The position numbers and the translations under genes are program-made. A stretch of DNA of 64,000 bases from Ornithinicoccus sp045032955 (lineage in GTDB: Bacteria > Actinomycetota > Actinomycetes > Actinomycetales > Dermatophilaceae), in the NCBI RefSeq assembly GCF_045032955.1, contig NZ_JBJFZU010000013.1, positions 54,815-118,814 on the forward strand, in the 5' to 3' direction. Under the pieces are notes generated by a model. It was not told the origin of the DNA. It was given only the letters and a program-made list of their open reading frames with translations, and ran no database searches. Within the stretch, counting starts at the first letter, position 1; every line of letters starts with the position of its first letter. Below are positions 31,711 to 40,449 of this stretch, piece after piece.

Positions 31711-32805
31711 TCAGGCGGGGTAGGCGTGGATCTCGGTCGCCTTGACCGCGGCCCACAGCTGCCGGCCGCGGGTGATGCCCAGGGCGGCGACCGCGCCCAG
31801 GGTCACCTCGGCGACCAGCGGCAGCACGCCCCCGAGGTGCACCCGGGCCCGTTGCCCGGTTACCGTCACCGACTCCACCTCGAGCGGCCACAGGTTGCGG
31901 GCGGATGTGTCCGGGCGCCCGGTGAAGAGGGAGACCGCCTCGGGGTTCACCGTGGCCCACACCCGGTCGCCGCGTCGGGCCCCTGCCGGCGGCTCGGCGA
32001 GCACCAGCGGCTCGCCTCCCTCGAGCCGCAGCACCGGGGGCTCGCCGGTCTCCAGCACCCCGGCGAGCAGGTTCAGCCCCACCAGCGAGGCCACGTAGGC
32101 CGTCCGCGGGCGGGCCACCACCTCGCCCGGGCTGCCGACCTGGGCCACCCGACCGTCCTCGACGAAGACCAGCTGGTCGGCCAGCGTGAGGGCGTCCAGC
32201 GGGTCGTGGGTGGTGACCACGGTGACCCCCGGGTAGTCCCGCAGCCGGGCGGCGAGGTCGGCCCGGGTCCGGGAGCGGGTCTGCGGGTCGAGCGCAGACA
32301 GCGGCTCGTCCAGCAGCAGCAGCGCGGGATCGGTCGCCAGCGCCCGGGCCAGCGCCGCCCGTTGCGCCTGACCGGAGGAGACCTGGGACGGGCGACGACC
32401 GCGCAGGTCACCGAGACCGACCCGGTCCAGCTCGGAGCGGGCGCGCTCGCGGGCCGGGGCCCGGCGCATACCTCGCGAGCGGGGGCCGAAGGCGACGTTG
32501 TCGAGCAGGCTCAGGTGCGGGAAGAGCATCGGCTCGGCCAGCACCATCCCCACGCTGCGCGCCTCCGGCGCCAACCCACGGCGCAGCGGGCCGGCACCCC
32601 GGGTGTCCGCCCAGGTGGTGCCCCCGACGCGCACGTGCCCGGAGGTCAGCGGGTGCAGCCCGGCCAGGCCCAGCAGCGCGGTGGACTTGCCGGACCCGTT
32701 CGGCCCGAGTAGCGCCGTCACCCCGGCCGGGGCCTCCAGGTCGATCCGCAGCCGGAACCCACCGCGGTCGATCGTCAGCTCGGCGGACAGGGCCTGGCCG
32801 CTCAC
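31711..32805 (-). CDS. modC: Molybdate ABC transporter ATPase
   Basis: A 364-residue ATPase with Walker A GPNGSGKST (34-42), a signature written VSSGQAQRAALARAL, Walker B LLLLDEPLSALD and the switch His in VVTTHDP. A C-terminal TOBE/Mop-like domain (about 300-360, TARNLWPLEVESVTV then WAAVKATEIHAYPA) is typical of ModC and binds oxyanion for regulation. GTG 32805 overlaps the modB stop. It drives molybdate (or tungstate) uptake with ModB and ModA. Confidence 0.9.
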   Translation of the reverse strand: MSGQALSAELTIDRGGFRLRIDLEAPAGVTALLGPNGSGKSTALLGLAGLHPLTSGHVRVGGTTWADTRGAGPLRRGLAPEARSVGMVLAEPMLFPHLSLLDNVAFGPRSRGMRRAPARERARSELDRVGLGDLRGRRPSQVSSGQAQRAALARALATDPALLLLDEPLSALDPQTRSRTRADLAARLRDYPGVTVVTTHDPLDALTLADQLVFVEDGRVAQVGSPGEVVARPRTAYVASLVGLNLLAGVLETGEPPVLRLEGGEPLVLAEPPAGARRGDRVWATVNPEAVSLFTGRPDTSARNLWPLEVESVTVTGQRARVHLGGVLPLVAEVTLGAVAALGITRGRQLWAAVKATEIHAYPA

Positions 32806-33656
32806 CGCAGCCACCGGCTCCGCAGGGCCCCCAGGACGACCACGCTGACCAGCAGCATCACCACGGACAGCGCGATCGCGGCCTGCGGGTCCTGCTCGAG
32901 AGCGGCATACACCCCCAGCGGTGCGGTCTGCGTCCGGCCCGGGAAGCTGCCGGCGAAGGTGATCGTCGCGCCGAACTCGCCGAGCGCCCGGGCCCAGGCC
33001 AGCGCGGAGCCGGCCGCGATCCCGGGCAGCACCATCGGGATCACCACGGTGGTGAAGGTGCGCACCGGGCCGGCGCCGAGGGTCGCGGCGATGTCGTCGT
33101 AGCGGCGGTCCAGGCCCCGCATCGCGCCCTCCACCGAGATGACGTAGAACGGCAGCGCCACGAACAGCTCGGCCATCACCACCGCCACCGTGGTGAACGG
33201 GATGCTGATCCCGAACCACGCGTCCAACGACCCGCCGAGTACACCGCGGCGACCGAAGGCCATCAGCAGCGCCACCCCGCCGACGACCGGGGGGAGCACC
33301 AGCGGGACGGTGATCAGCGCCCGCCCCCACGAGGTCAGCGGGTGGTCCGAGCGGGCCAGCAGCCAGGCCAAAGGAGTCCCTAGCAGCCACACCAGCACCA
33401 TGGTGGCGCTGGTGGTGACCGCCGAGAGGCGCAGCGACTCACCGACGACGGGCGCGGCCAGGTGGGTGGTGATGTTCGCCCAGTCGGTGCGCACCAGCAG
33501 CGCCAGCAGCGGCACCACGATGAACGCGATGCCGACCAGCGCCGGCACCCGCAACGACCACGACCGGGGGGTATGCCGTCGCGCGGCCCGCCCTTGCGCC
33601 GGCACCCGGGGCGGCACCTCGGCCGGCCCCCGCCTCGGCACCCGGGTGGCGGTCAC
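32802..33656 (-). CDS. modB: Molybdate ABC transporter permease
   Basis: A 284-residue permease with a basic N-terminal extension (about 1-32) and six membrane segments. ModB-type marks are TPLAWLLARSDHP, PLVLPPVVGGVALL, the EAA-like loop DDIAATLGAGPVRTFTTVVIPM and ARALGEFGATITFAGSFPGRTQTAPLG. It starts with GTG that overlaps the modA stop, and it ends overlapping modC, so the mod genes are translated as one unit. Confidence 0.92.
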   Translation of the reverse strand: MTATRVPRRGPAEVPPRVPAQGRAARRHTPRSWSLRVPALVGIAFIVVPLLALLVRTDWANITTHLAAPVVGESLRLSAVTTSATMVLVWLLGTPLAWLLARSDHPLTSWGRALITVPLVLPPVVGGVALLMAFGRRGVLGGSLDAWFGISIPFTTVAVVMAELFVALPFYVISVEGAMRGLDRRYDDIAATLGAGPVRTFTTVVIPMVLPGIAAGSALAWARALGEFGATITFAGSFPGRTQTAPLGVYAALEQDPQAAIALSVVMLLVSVVVLGALRSRWLR

Positions 33657-34471
33657 CGGGACCCGGCCCCGGCGGCGGGGGCCTCACCGAAGCCGGCGTC
33701 GACCAGCTGGCCCTGCACCTGGGCGGAGAGCAGGTGGTCCACGAAGGCCTGCGCCAGCTCCTGCTCGGAGACGGCCACCGCCGGGTACCGGTTGACCACG
33801 TTGCGCTCGCCGGGGATCTCGATGCCGCGGACCCGGTCGCCGGCGGCGGCCACATCGGTCCGGTAGACCAGCCCGGCGTCGGCCTCACCCAGCTCGACCT
33901 TGGTCAGCGCCGCGCGGACGTCGTTCTCGTAGGACGCGATCGCGGGGGAGAGGCCCTCTTGCTCGAAGAGGGCCAGGGTGGCGGCACCACAGGGCACCTG
34001 CTCGGCGCAGACGACCAGCCGCAGGCCCTCCTCGGCCAGGCTGTCCAGCCCGGTGACCCCGGCGGGGTTGTCCGGCGGGACCGCGATCTCCAGCTGGTTG
34101 GTCGCGAAGAGGGTGACCGGTCCCGAGCGGCGCTCCTGCTCGAGGGGCTCCAGCGACGCCTCCCCGGCCAGCGCGACCACGTCGGCCGGGGCGCCCTCGT
34201 TCACCTGCTGCACGACGGTCGAGCTGGAGGAGAAGCTGGTCTCGACGGTGACGCCCTCGTGCGCCGCCTCGAAGCTCTCCGCGACCGGCCCCAGCACGTC
34301 GGTCAGCGAGGCGGCCGCGAGCACGGTGAGCGTGCGTGGTCCGTCCCCATCGCCGGTGCCCGCTGCTCCACCCGCGACGCCCGAGCAGCCGGCCAGCACG
34401 AGGGTCGCGCAGGCGAGCACCGCCACCGCGGACCGTCCCGGCGCCCTGACCGACGCTCGGACCACTCTCAT
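33653..34471 (-). CDS. modA: Molybdate-binding lipoprotein
   Basis: A 272-residue ModA-type binding protein. The lipoprotein signal (SAVAVLACATLVLAGCSG) puts the lipidated Cys at residue 29. The fold marks are LTVLAAASLTDVLGPVAESFE, which holds Ser residues that bind the oxyanion, SSSSTVVQQVNEGAPADVVALAG and DAGLVYRTDV. ATG 34471 overlaps the stop of the upstream regulator (ATGA); the longer frame from 34894 runs inside that gene and is not credible. Confidence 0.92.
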   Translation of the reverse strand: MRVVRASVRAPGRSAVAVLACATLVLAGCSGVAGGAAGTGDGDGPRTLTVLAAASLTDVLGPVAESFEAAHEGVTVETSFSSSSTVVQQVNEGAPADVVALAGEASLEPLEQERRSGPVTLFATNQLEIAVPPDNPAGVTGLDSLAEEGLRLVVCAEQVPCGAATLALFEQEGLSPAIASYENDVRAALTKVELGEADAGLVYRTDVAAAGDRVRGIEIPGERNVVNRYPAVAVSEQELAQAFVDHLLSAQVQGQLVDAGFGEAPAAGAGSR

Positions 34472-34863
34472 ACCGGCACCCCCACCGAGACGTTGGTGGC
34501 CTTCACCGACGCGACCGCCACCGACCCGACCTGCAGCCCCATCGCCTGCACCGCCTCGGTCGAGAGCAACGAGACCAGCCGGAACGGGCCGGCCTGGATG
34601 TCGACCTGGGACATCACCGGGTCGCTGACGATGCGGGTGACGATCCCGCGCATCTGGTTCCGCGGGGAGGACAGGCCGACGGCCCCGATCTCGGCCGGGT
34701 GCGCCTGCTCCTGGGCCAGCACGGCGACGTCGGCCCCCTCGACGACGGTGCGCCCCGCGTCGTCCTTCGTGCTGGGCAGCCGCCCCGCGTCGACGGCCCG
34801 GCGCACCGTGTCGGTGGACACTCCCAGCAGCTCGGCCGCCTCGGAGACTCGCATCTGCGTCAT
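34468..34863 (-). CDS. HTH-TOBE molybdate-responsive regulator (ModE-like)
   Basis: A 131-residue protein with an N-terminal MerR/excisionase-type helix-turn-helix (RVSEAAELLGVSTDTVRRAVDAGRLPS) and a C-terminal Mop/TOBE molybdate-binding domain (NQMRGIVTRIVSDPVMSQVDI to SVKATNVSVGV). This small actinobacterial type probably senses molybdate and controls the mod operon it heads. ATG 34863 fits a leaderless start, with TATGCT seven bases upstream; ATG 34854 is the alternative. A pair of 15-bp direct repeats flanks the -10 element, one of them inside the start codons. Confidence 0.85.
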   Translation of the reverse strand: MTQMRVSEAAELLGVSTDTVRRAVDAGRLPSTKDDAGRTVVEGADVAVLAQEQAHPAEIGAVGLSSPRNQMRGIVTRIVSDPVMSQVDIQAGPFRLVSLLSTEAVQAMGLQVGSVAVASVKATNVSVGVPV

Positions 34864-34895
34864 AGGGTCGAGCATACCCACGCATCTGCGCCATA
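34850..34895 (-). promoter_or_regulatory. mod operon promoter with paired direct repeats
   Basis: On the minus strand TATGRCGCAGATGCG occurs twice (34895-34881 and 34864-34850), 31 bp apart, about three helical turns, with one mismatch. The -10 TATGCT (34876-34871) lies between them and is seven bases before the start codon. The repeats are plausible sites for the HTH-TOBE regulator. Confidence 0.5.
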
Positions 34896-34913
34896 TGCCG
34901 GTGACGACGCCCC

Positions 34914-35048
34914 CCACCGCGGTGGCTAGAGGTCGTCAGGGCAACACCTTCCCACCGCGGTAGGCACGGTGGTCGGAGGCCGTCAGGCCGTCACGTTTCC
35001 ACCGCGGTGGCTAGAGGTCGTCCGGGCAGCACGTTCCCACCGCGGTGG
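34914..35048. repeat. 38-bp repeat cluster built on CCACCGCGGTGG
   Basis: Four copies of the 12-bp palindrome CCACCGCGGTGG (the second degenerate) begin at 34914, 34952, 34999 and 35037, spaced 38, 47 and 38 bp. The 38-bp units share the stretch CTAGAGGTCGTC. The cluster fills the gap between the mod regulator and the GDSL hydrolase. A related inverted pair lies at 52202. Confidence 0.85.
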
Positions 35049-35064
35049 GAACAGGTCGGGCCGC

Positions 35065-35961
35065 TCAGGCGCCTTCGGGGTCGCCCATCGGCCGCAGGTC
35101 CGGCCGCTTGGCCTCCCGGTGGTCCCCCGAGGACCGCCCCTGGAGCCGCCGCTGCACCCAGGGGCCGGCATACTCCCGGGCCCACTGGGCGTGCCCGCGC
35201 ACGGTCTCCACGGTGCCGGCCGGTGCCTGTGGCGGCAGCGGTGCCCGCCAGTCCGCCTCCTCGGCGCTGTGCCCGAGCGCCACGTAGGCGGTGAGCGCGA
35301 TCCGCCGGTGCCCCTCCGGGGTCATGTGGATCCGGTCCTGGGACCACATCCGCCAGTCCTTGAGGAAGTCGCACGCCCACTGGTTCAGCACGAAGCAGCC
35401 GCGCCGCTGGGCGATCGACCAGATGTGCGCGATGTATGCCGCCGCCCGCCCCCGGGTGCGGCCGATGATCGGGGCGCCGGCCGGGTCGGTGGGGGTCGCC
35501 AGCAGCACGTCGGCACCGGTGGCGCGGATCCGCGCGACGGCCTCGTCGAGCTGGGCCGCGAGCGCGTCCACGTCCGCCCGCGGGCGGAGGATGTCGTTGC
35601 CCCCGCCGACGATGCTCACCAGGTCCGGCCGCAGGGCCAGCGCGGCCTCCAGCTGCGGGCCGGCGACGTCGGCGAGCTTGCGCCCGCGCACCGCCAGGTT
35701 GGCGTACGAGAACTCCGGGGCGTGCGGTGCCAGCAGGGCCGCGAGCCGGTCGGCCCACCCGATGTAGGCGTCCGGCACGGCCGGGTCCGGGTCGCTCATG
35801 CCCTCGGTGAAGGAGTCACCGATGGCCACGTATCGACCCCAGGGGCGGGACTGCGGCCGCACGCTGCCGGCGCCGCCGTGCACGCTCGGACCGGACTCCC
35901 CGTGCACCAGGCGCAGCGGGTGCGCCACCTCTGGCACCTGCGGGGTTCCGTGCCCGCTCAC
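35065..35961 (-). CDS. SGNH/GDSL hydrolase family protein
   Basis: A 298-residue SGNH hydrolase. Block I is YVAIGDSFTEGM (nucleophile Ser), block III appears as IVGGGNDIL, and block V as DRIHMTPEGHRRIA (Asp and His). These residues fit esterase activity, often on acylated carbohydrates or lipids. No signal peptide is visible. GTG 35961 overlaps the ung stop (GTGA), which is why I chose it; GTG or ATG starts nearer the GDSL block are possible. Its Arg-rich end runs to the edge of the repeat cluster. Confidence 0.85.
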   Translation of the reverse strand: MSGHGTPQVPEVAHPLRLVHGESGPSVHGGAGSVRPQSRPWGRYVAIGDSFTEGMSDPDPAVPDAYIGWADRLAALLAPHAPEFSYANLAVRGRKLADVAGPQLEAALALRPDLVSIVGGGNDILRPRADVDALAAQLDEAVARIRATGADVLLATPTDPAGAPIIGRTRGRAAAYIAHIWSIAQRRGCFVLNQWACDFLKDWRMWSQDRIHMTPEGHRRIALTAYVALGHSAEEADWRAPLPPQAPAGTVETVRGHAQWAREYAGPWVQRRLQGRSSGDHREAKRPDLRPMGDPEGA

Positions 35962-36635
35962 GGCAGCCTCCAGTCCAGGGGCTCGCCGCCCTGCTGGCGC
36001 AGCAGCTCGTCGGTCCGGCTGAACGGGCGGCTGCCGAAGAAGCCGTTGCGTGCCGACAGCGGGGAGGGGTGCGCACTCTCCACCCGCGGCACGTCGCCCA
36101 GCCGGGCGGCGAGGCTGCGCGCGTCCCGCCCCCAGAGGATCGCCACCAGCGGTCCGCCGCGCCGGACCAGGGTGTCGATGGCCAGGTCGGTGACGGCCTC
36201 CCAGCCCTTGCCGCGGTGGCTCGCCGGGGTTCCCGGGCGCACGGTCAGCACCCTGTTCAGCAGCATCACCCCCTGCTCGGACCAGGGTGACAGGTCGCCG
36301 CTGGTGGGGCGGGGCACGCCGAGGTCCTCGACCAGCTCGGTGTAGATGTTGCCCAGGCTCCGCGGCACCGGGCTGACGTCGGGCGCGACCGAGAAGCTGA
36401 GGCCGACCGCGTGCCCGGGCGTGGGGTAGGGGTCCTGGCCCACGACCAGCACCCTGACCCTGTCCAGCGGCTGCTCGAACACCCGGAGCACGTGCGCGCC
36501 GTCGGGCAGGTAGCCGCGCCCCGCGGCGACCTCCGCCCGGAGGAAGTCGCCGAGCGCGGTGATGTCGTCCTGGACCGGCGCGAGGGCCTCCGCCCAGCTC
36601 GGGTGCACCAGGTCGGGCAGCGGGGTGGGGCTCAT
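35958..36635 (-). CDS. ung: Uracil-DNA glycosylase (family 1)
   Basis: A 225-residue family 1 uracil-DNA glycosylase, which removes uracil from DNA to start base-excision repair. The catalytic motif VVGQDPYPTPGHAVGLSFS (Asp68) and the DNA-binding HPSPLSARNGFFGSRPFS are intact, as is the central GVMLLNRVLTVRPG with the uracil-binding Asn. ATG 36635 fits a leaderless start (TACCCT six bases upstream on the minus strand). It is followed by an overlapping GDSL hydrolase gene. Confidence 0.95.
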   Translation of the reverse strand: MSPTPLPDLVHPSWAEALAPVQDDITALGDFLRAEVAAGRGYLPDGAHVLRVFEQPLDRVRVLVVGQDPYPTPGHAVGLSFSVAPDVSPVPRSLGNIYTELVEDLGVPRPTSGDLSPWSEQGVMLLNRVLTVRPGTPASHRGKGWEAVTDLAIDTLVRRGGPLVAILWGRDARSLAARLGDVPRVESAHPSPLSARNGFFGSRPFSRTDELLRQQGGEPLDWRLP

Positions 36636-36703
36636 GGATCCAGGGTATGCGGCCGTGGCGCGACCGGCGACGCCGGAATGACACGCCTGTAGTTCCCGTG
36701 TCG

Positions 36704-36709
36704 TAGACT
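36704..36709 (+). promoter_or_regulatory. -10 element upstream of the DUF3263 gene
   Basis: TAGACT sits 43 bp before ATG 36753, giving a short untranslated leader. No convincing -35 is visible. Confidence 0.4.
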
Positions 36710-36752
36710 GACGACGCATCTGATCGGGCCGACGCGGCGAGAGGACTTCACC

Positions 36753-37043
36753 ATGGGCGCTGCCACGCGTGCGCAGCAGGTCGACACCTCCCCGGACCTG
36801 TCCGAGCGGGACCGGGAGATCCTCGACTTCGAGAACCGGCACTGGACCTACGCCGGATCCAAGGAGCAGGGCATCAAGGACCTCTTCGACCTCAGCGCCA
36901 CCCGGTACTACCAGATCCTCAACCAGCTGATCGACAGCGAGTCCGCGCTGGCCCACAAGCCGCTGCTGATCAAGCGCTTGCGCCGGGACCGTTCCCGTCG
37001 GCAGCGCTCCCGCTCGATGCGTCGTCTGGGCATCGAGAGCTGA
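36753..37043 (+). CDS. DUF3263 family protein
   Basis: A 96-residue basic protein with the actinobacterial DUF3263 domain: LSERDREILDFENRHWTYAGSKEQGIKDLFDLSATRYYQILNQLID (positions 19-64), a predicted helix-turn-helix-like bundle. The tail is Arg-rich (RRDRSRRQRSRSMRR), which suggests nucleic-acid contact. The family has no firm function; members often lie near ung-like or core genes. It starts at ATG 36753 with GAGAGGA upstream. Confidence 0.88.
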   Translation: MGAATRAQQVDTSPDLSERDREILDFENRHWTYAGSKEQGIKDLFDLSATRYYQILNQLIDSESALAHKPLLIKRLRRDRSRRQRSRSMRRLGIES

Positions 37044-37092
37044 CCTGCTTGTAGGGTTCCCTCGACGTCGTCGCTGGCAAGGAGGCCACCGG

Positions 37093-38760
37093 ATGTTGAC
37101 CGATGTGCAGATCGCTCAGGGAGCCTCGCTGCGACCAATCTCCGAGATCGCCGACGCGCTAGGCCTGGACCCGGGGGAGGTCGAGCCCTACGGGCACGAC
37201 AAGGCCAAGGTCTCCCTGGGCGTGCTGGACCGCCTCGCGGACACCCCGGACGGCAAGCTGATCCTGGTCACGGCGATCAACCCGACGGCTGCGGGTGAGG
37301 GCAAGACCACCACCAACGTGGGTCTGTCGATGGCGCTGAACCGGATCGGCGTGAAGGCGATGACCACCCTGCGCGAGCCCTCCTTGGGGCCGTGCTTCGG
37401 GATGAAGGGCGGGGCGGCCGGCGGCGGCTACGCCCAGGTGGTCCCGATGGACGACATCAACCTGCACTTCACCGGCGACTTCCACGCCATCACCTCGGCG
37501 CACAACCTGCTCGCCGCGCTGGTGGACAACTCCCTGCACCAGGGCAACCCGTTGCGTCTGGACCCCAAGCGGATCGCCTGGAAGCGGGTGCTCGACATGA
37601 ACGACCGGGCGCTGCGCAACATCGTCGTCGGGATGGGGGGCAAGGGCGACGGGGTGGTCCGCGAGTCCGGCTTCGAGATCACCGTGGCCAGCGAGATCAT
37701 GGCGGCCCTGTGCCTGGCCACCGGGCTGGAGGACCTCAAGGAGCGCTTCAGCCGGATCATCGTGGGGCACACCTACGACAAGGAGCCGGTCACCGCCGCC
37801 CAGCTGGAGGCGCCCGGCGCGATGGCGATGCTGATGAAGGACGCCGTCAAGCCGAACCTGGTGCAGACCCTGGAGAACACCCCGGCGATCATCCACGGCG
37901 GACCGTTCGCCAACATCGCGCACGGGGCCAACTCGGTGCTGGCCACCCGGACGGCGCTGAAGCTCGCCGACTACGTGGTCACCGAGGCCGGGTTCGGCGC
38001 GGACCTGGGCGCCGAGAAGTTCTTCGACATCGTCTGCCCGGTGGGTGGGCTGCGTCCGGACGCGGTCGTCCTGGTCGCCACCGTCCGGGCCCTCAAGAAG
38101 GGTGGGGGCCAGCACAAGGACGACCTGGCCACCGAGGACCTGGAGGCGTTGGGCACCGGGCTGGCCAACCTCGAGCAGCACCTGGAGAACGTGCAGAAGT
38201 ACGGCCTGCCGGTGATGGTCGCGCTGAACCGGTTCCCCAGCGACACCGACGCCGAGCTGGACCTGGTGCGGCAGCGCTGCGCCCAGGTCGGCGCGGAGGT
38301 GGCCCTCTCCGAGGTCTTCGCGCACGGGGGAGCCGGCGGGGAGGACCTGGCCCGACAGGTGGTCCGGCTGTGCGAGCAGCCGAACAGCTTCGCCCCGCTC
38401 TACGACGCCGCCGAGGACATCCTCGCCAAGATCGAACGGGTCGCCACCGAGATCTACCGCGCCGACCGGGTCGAGCTCACCGCCACCGCCCGGACCCAGC
38501 TGCAGCAGTTGACCCAGGAGGGGTATGCCCACCTGCCGGTCTGCATGGCGAAGACCCAGTACTCCTTCTCGGACGACCCCACCCTGCTGGGTGCGCCCCG
38601 CGGTTTCGCGATCACCGTGCGCGAGCTGGTGGTCAACGCCGGGGCCGGGTTCGTGGTGGCGATGACCGGCGACATCATGCGCATGCCCGGGCTGCCCAGG
38701 GTGCCTGCCGCGAACGGCATGGACATCGCCGAGGACGGCACCATCACCGGCCTCAGCTGA
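37093..38760 (+). CDS. fhs: Formate-tetrahydrofolate ligase
   Basis: A 555-residue formyltetrahydrofolate synthetase, close to the family length. The ATP-binding P-loop TAAGEGKTTTNVGLSMAL (about 64-81) and the motif GGAAGGGYAQV(V) (about 103-112) are intact, as is FHAITSAHNLLAALVDN. It joins formate, ATP and tetrahydrofolate to make 10-formyl-THF for purine and one-carbon metabolism. GGAGG precedes the ATG, and TAGGGT at about 37053 is a weak -10 candidate. It is convergent with the symporter gene. Confidence 0.95.
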   Translation: MLTDVQIAQGASLRPISEIADALGLDPGEVEPYGHDKAKVSLGVLDRLADTPDGKLILVTAINPTAAGEGKTTTNVGLSMALNRIGVKAMTTLREPSLGPCFGMKGGAAGGGYAQVVPMDDINLHFTGDFHAITSAHNLLAALVDNSLHQGNPLRLDPKRIAWKRVLDMNDRALRNIVVGMGGKGDGVVRESGFEITVASEIMAALCLATGLEDLKERFSRIIVGHTYDKEPVTAAQLEAPGAMAMLMKDAVKPNLVQTLENTPAIIHGGPFANIAHGANSVLATRTALKLADYVVTEAGFGADLGAEKFFDIVCPVGGLRPDAVVLVATVRALKKGGGQHKDDLATEDLEALGTGLANLEQHLENVQKYGLPVMVALNRFPSDTDAELDLVRQRCAQVGAEVALSEVFAHGGAGGEDLARQVVRLCEQPNSFAPLYDAAEDILAKIERVATEIYRADRVELTATARTQLQQLTQEGYAHLPVCMAKTQYSFSDDPTLLGAPRGFAITVRELVVNAGAGFVVAMTGDIMRMPGLPRVPAANGMDIAEDGTITGLS

Positions 38761-38787
38761 GCAAGGTGCTCACGTAGGTCAGAAGCC

Positions 38788-40449
38788 TCACGCGAAGGCG
38801 ATGACGATCCCGGCCGTGGTGAGCAGCAGCACCACCGAGATGAGCCGGTAGTTGGCCCATACCGGGACACCCTTCAGGGCCGCGGTCTCCTCGGTCCAGT
38901 AGTCCTTCTTCCAGGTGAGCTCCTTGGTCTTGGACTCGTCCGGCGAGGGCCCCAGGATGCTGATCACGACCAGCATCACCACCGAGAGCGCCAGGCTGAG
39001 GCCGGCGGCATACAGGAACTGGATGGTCGGCTCCTCCGGCACCACCTGGGTGAGGATGAAGGCCAGCAGCCCGAGCGGCTGCACCACGACCAGGGTGACG
39101 AAGGCCGCGGTCGCGCTGATCCGCTTGGAGGCGATGCCGACCAGGAAGACCGCCACCACCGGTGGCACCAGGAACGACAGCACCGACTGCAGGTACTCGT
39201 AGAGGGTGTCGAACTGGGCGATGAAGGGTGCCCACGCGATGGCCACCACCAGCGCCACCACCGTCGCCACCCGGCCGCTGAAGACCAGTCCGCGCTGCGA
39301 GGTGTCCGGCCGCAAGGTCTTGACGAAGTCCATCGTGACGATCGTCGAGGCGGAGTTGAGGATGGAGTCGACGGTCGAGGTGATCGCCGCGATCACGGCG
39401 GCCAGGATCAGGCCGCGGACACCCACCGGGAGCAGGTCGAAGACCAGGGTCGGGAAGACGGTGTCCGGGTCGTCCAGCTCGGGGTAGATCGCCAGGGCCA
39501 TCACGCCCGGCAGGATGAACAGGAAGAGGAAGGCCAGCTTGATGAAGCCGGCCAGCAGCGAGCCCCAGCGCCCGTGGTCCAGGGACTTGGCGCCCAGCGT
39601 GCGCTGGACCACCAGCTGGTTGGTGGTCCAGTAGTACAGGCCGATGACCAGGACCCCGGTGATCAGCCCGGGCCAGGGCAGGTCCGGGTTGTCGGCGGGC
39701 AGGATGAGGCTCATCCGCTCCTCGCCCGCCGCCTCGGTGACCGCGTCCCAGGAGCCGACGGCGTTGAAGGTGGCGATCAGCACGATGACGCCGCCGATCA
39801 GCGTCACCGTCGCCTGGATGGAGTCGCTGATGATGACCGCGCCCAGGCCCCCGATGACGGTGTAGACGGCAGCCAGCAGCGCCAGCACCGCCACCGACAC
39901 GAGCATCGGGACGTCCGGGTAGAGCACCTTGACGACGACCGCGCCCGCGAAGAGGGCCGCGGCCATGTCGATGAACATGTTGGCGAAGAGGTTGAAGCCC
40001 GCGAACGCCATCCGGGAGCGCCGGTCGTAGCGCTGCTCCAGGTACTCCGGCAGCGTGAAGACCTTGGAGCGCAGGTAGAACGGGAGGATGAAGAAGATGA
40101 AGATGACCAGGATGACGGCCGACATCCACTCGTAGGCGAAGATCGAGATGCCCTGCTCGTAGGCCCCGCCGGCCAGCCCGACGAAGGTGGCGCCGGACAT
40201 GTTGGTGGCGACCAGGGACAGGCCGACGAAGGGCCACAGGAAGTTGCGGCCGCCGAGGAAGTAGTCCTCGGACTCGTCCGTCTCCTTGCCGCCGGCCTTG
40301 GCCTTCTTCTTCATCCGGGACTGCGCGACCAGCGGGATGATCCTGCTCAGCACCAGGTAGGCGATGATCACCGACAGGTCGAGCGCGCGCACGGTGAAGT
40401 CGGGGGTGCTGCCACCGGCGGACATCGGCAGCAGCACGTCGGAGATCAT
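38788..40449 (-). CDS. Sodium:solute symporter (SSS family)
   Basis: A 553-residue symporter with about 13 membrane segments. SSS marks are DYFLGGRNFLWPFVGLSLVATNMSGATFVG (about 62-91), the YEWMSAVILV region, and STVDSILNSASTIVTMDFVK, which forms part of the sodium site. The pattern is nearer to SGLT/sialic-acid-type members than to proline carriers, so a sugar, inositol or similar solute may be carried. It is translated with a universal stress protein: its ATG overlaps that gene's stop (ATGA). Confidence 0.88.
   Translation of the reverse strand: MISDVLLPMSAGGSTPDFTVRALDLSVIIAYLVLSRIIPLVAQSRMKKKAKAGGKETDESEDYFLGGRNFLWPFVGLSLVATNMSGATFVGLAGGAYEQGISIFAYEWMSAVILVIFIFFILPFYLRSKVFTLPEYLEQRYDRRSRMAFAGFNLFANMFIDMAAALFAGAVVVKVLYPDVPMLVSVAVLALLAAVYTVIGGLGAVIISDSIQATVTLIGGVIVLIATFNAVGSWDAVTEAAGEERMSLILPADNPDLPWPGLITGVLVIGLYYWTTNQLVVQRTLGAKSLDHGRWGSLLAGFIKLAFLFLFILPGVMALAIYPELDDPDTVFPTLVFDLLPVGVRGLILAAVIAAITSTVDSILNSASTIVTMDFVKTLRPDTSQRGLVFSGRVATVVALVVAIAWAPFIAQFDTLYEYLQSVLSFLVPPVVAVFLVGIASKRISATAAFVTLVVVQPLGLLAFILTQVVPEEPTIQFLYAAGLSLALSVVMLVVISILGPSPDESKTKELTWKKDYWTEETAALKGVPVWANYRLISVVLLLTTAGIVIAFA

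Noticed and set aside
34969..36345. 458-codon open frame on the plus strand
   Set aside because: It runs through the 38-bp repeats and then antisense to the GDSL and ung genes; the repeat explains its start.
37044..37092. Folate riboswitch before fhs
   Set aside because: The gap is only 49 bp, too short for such a structure, and shows no matching helices.
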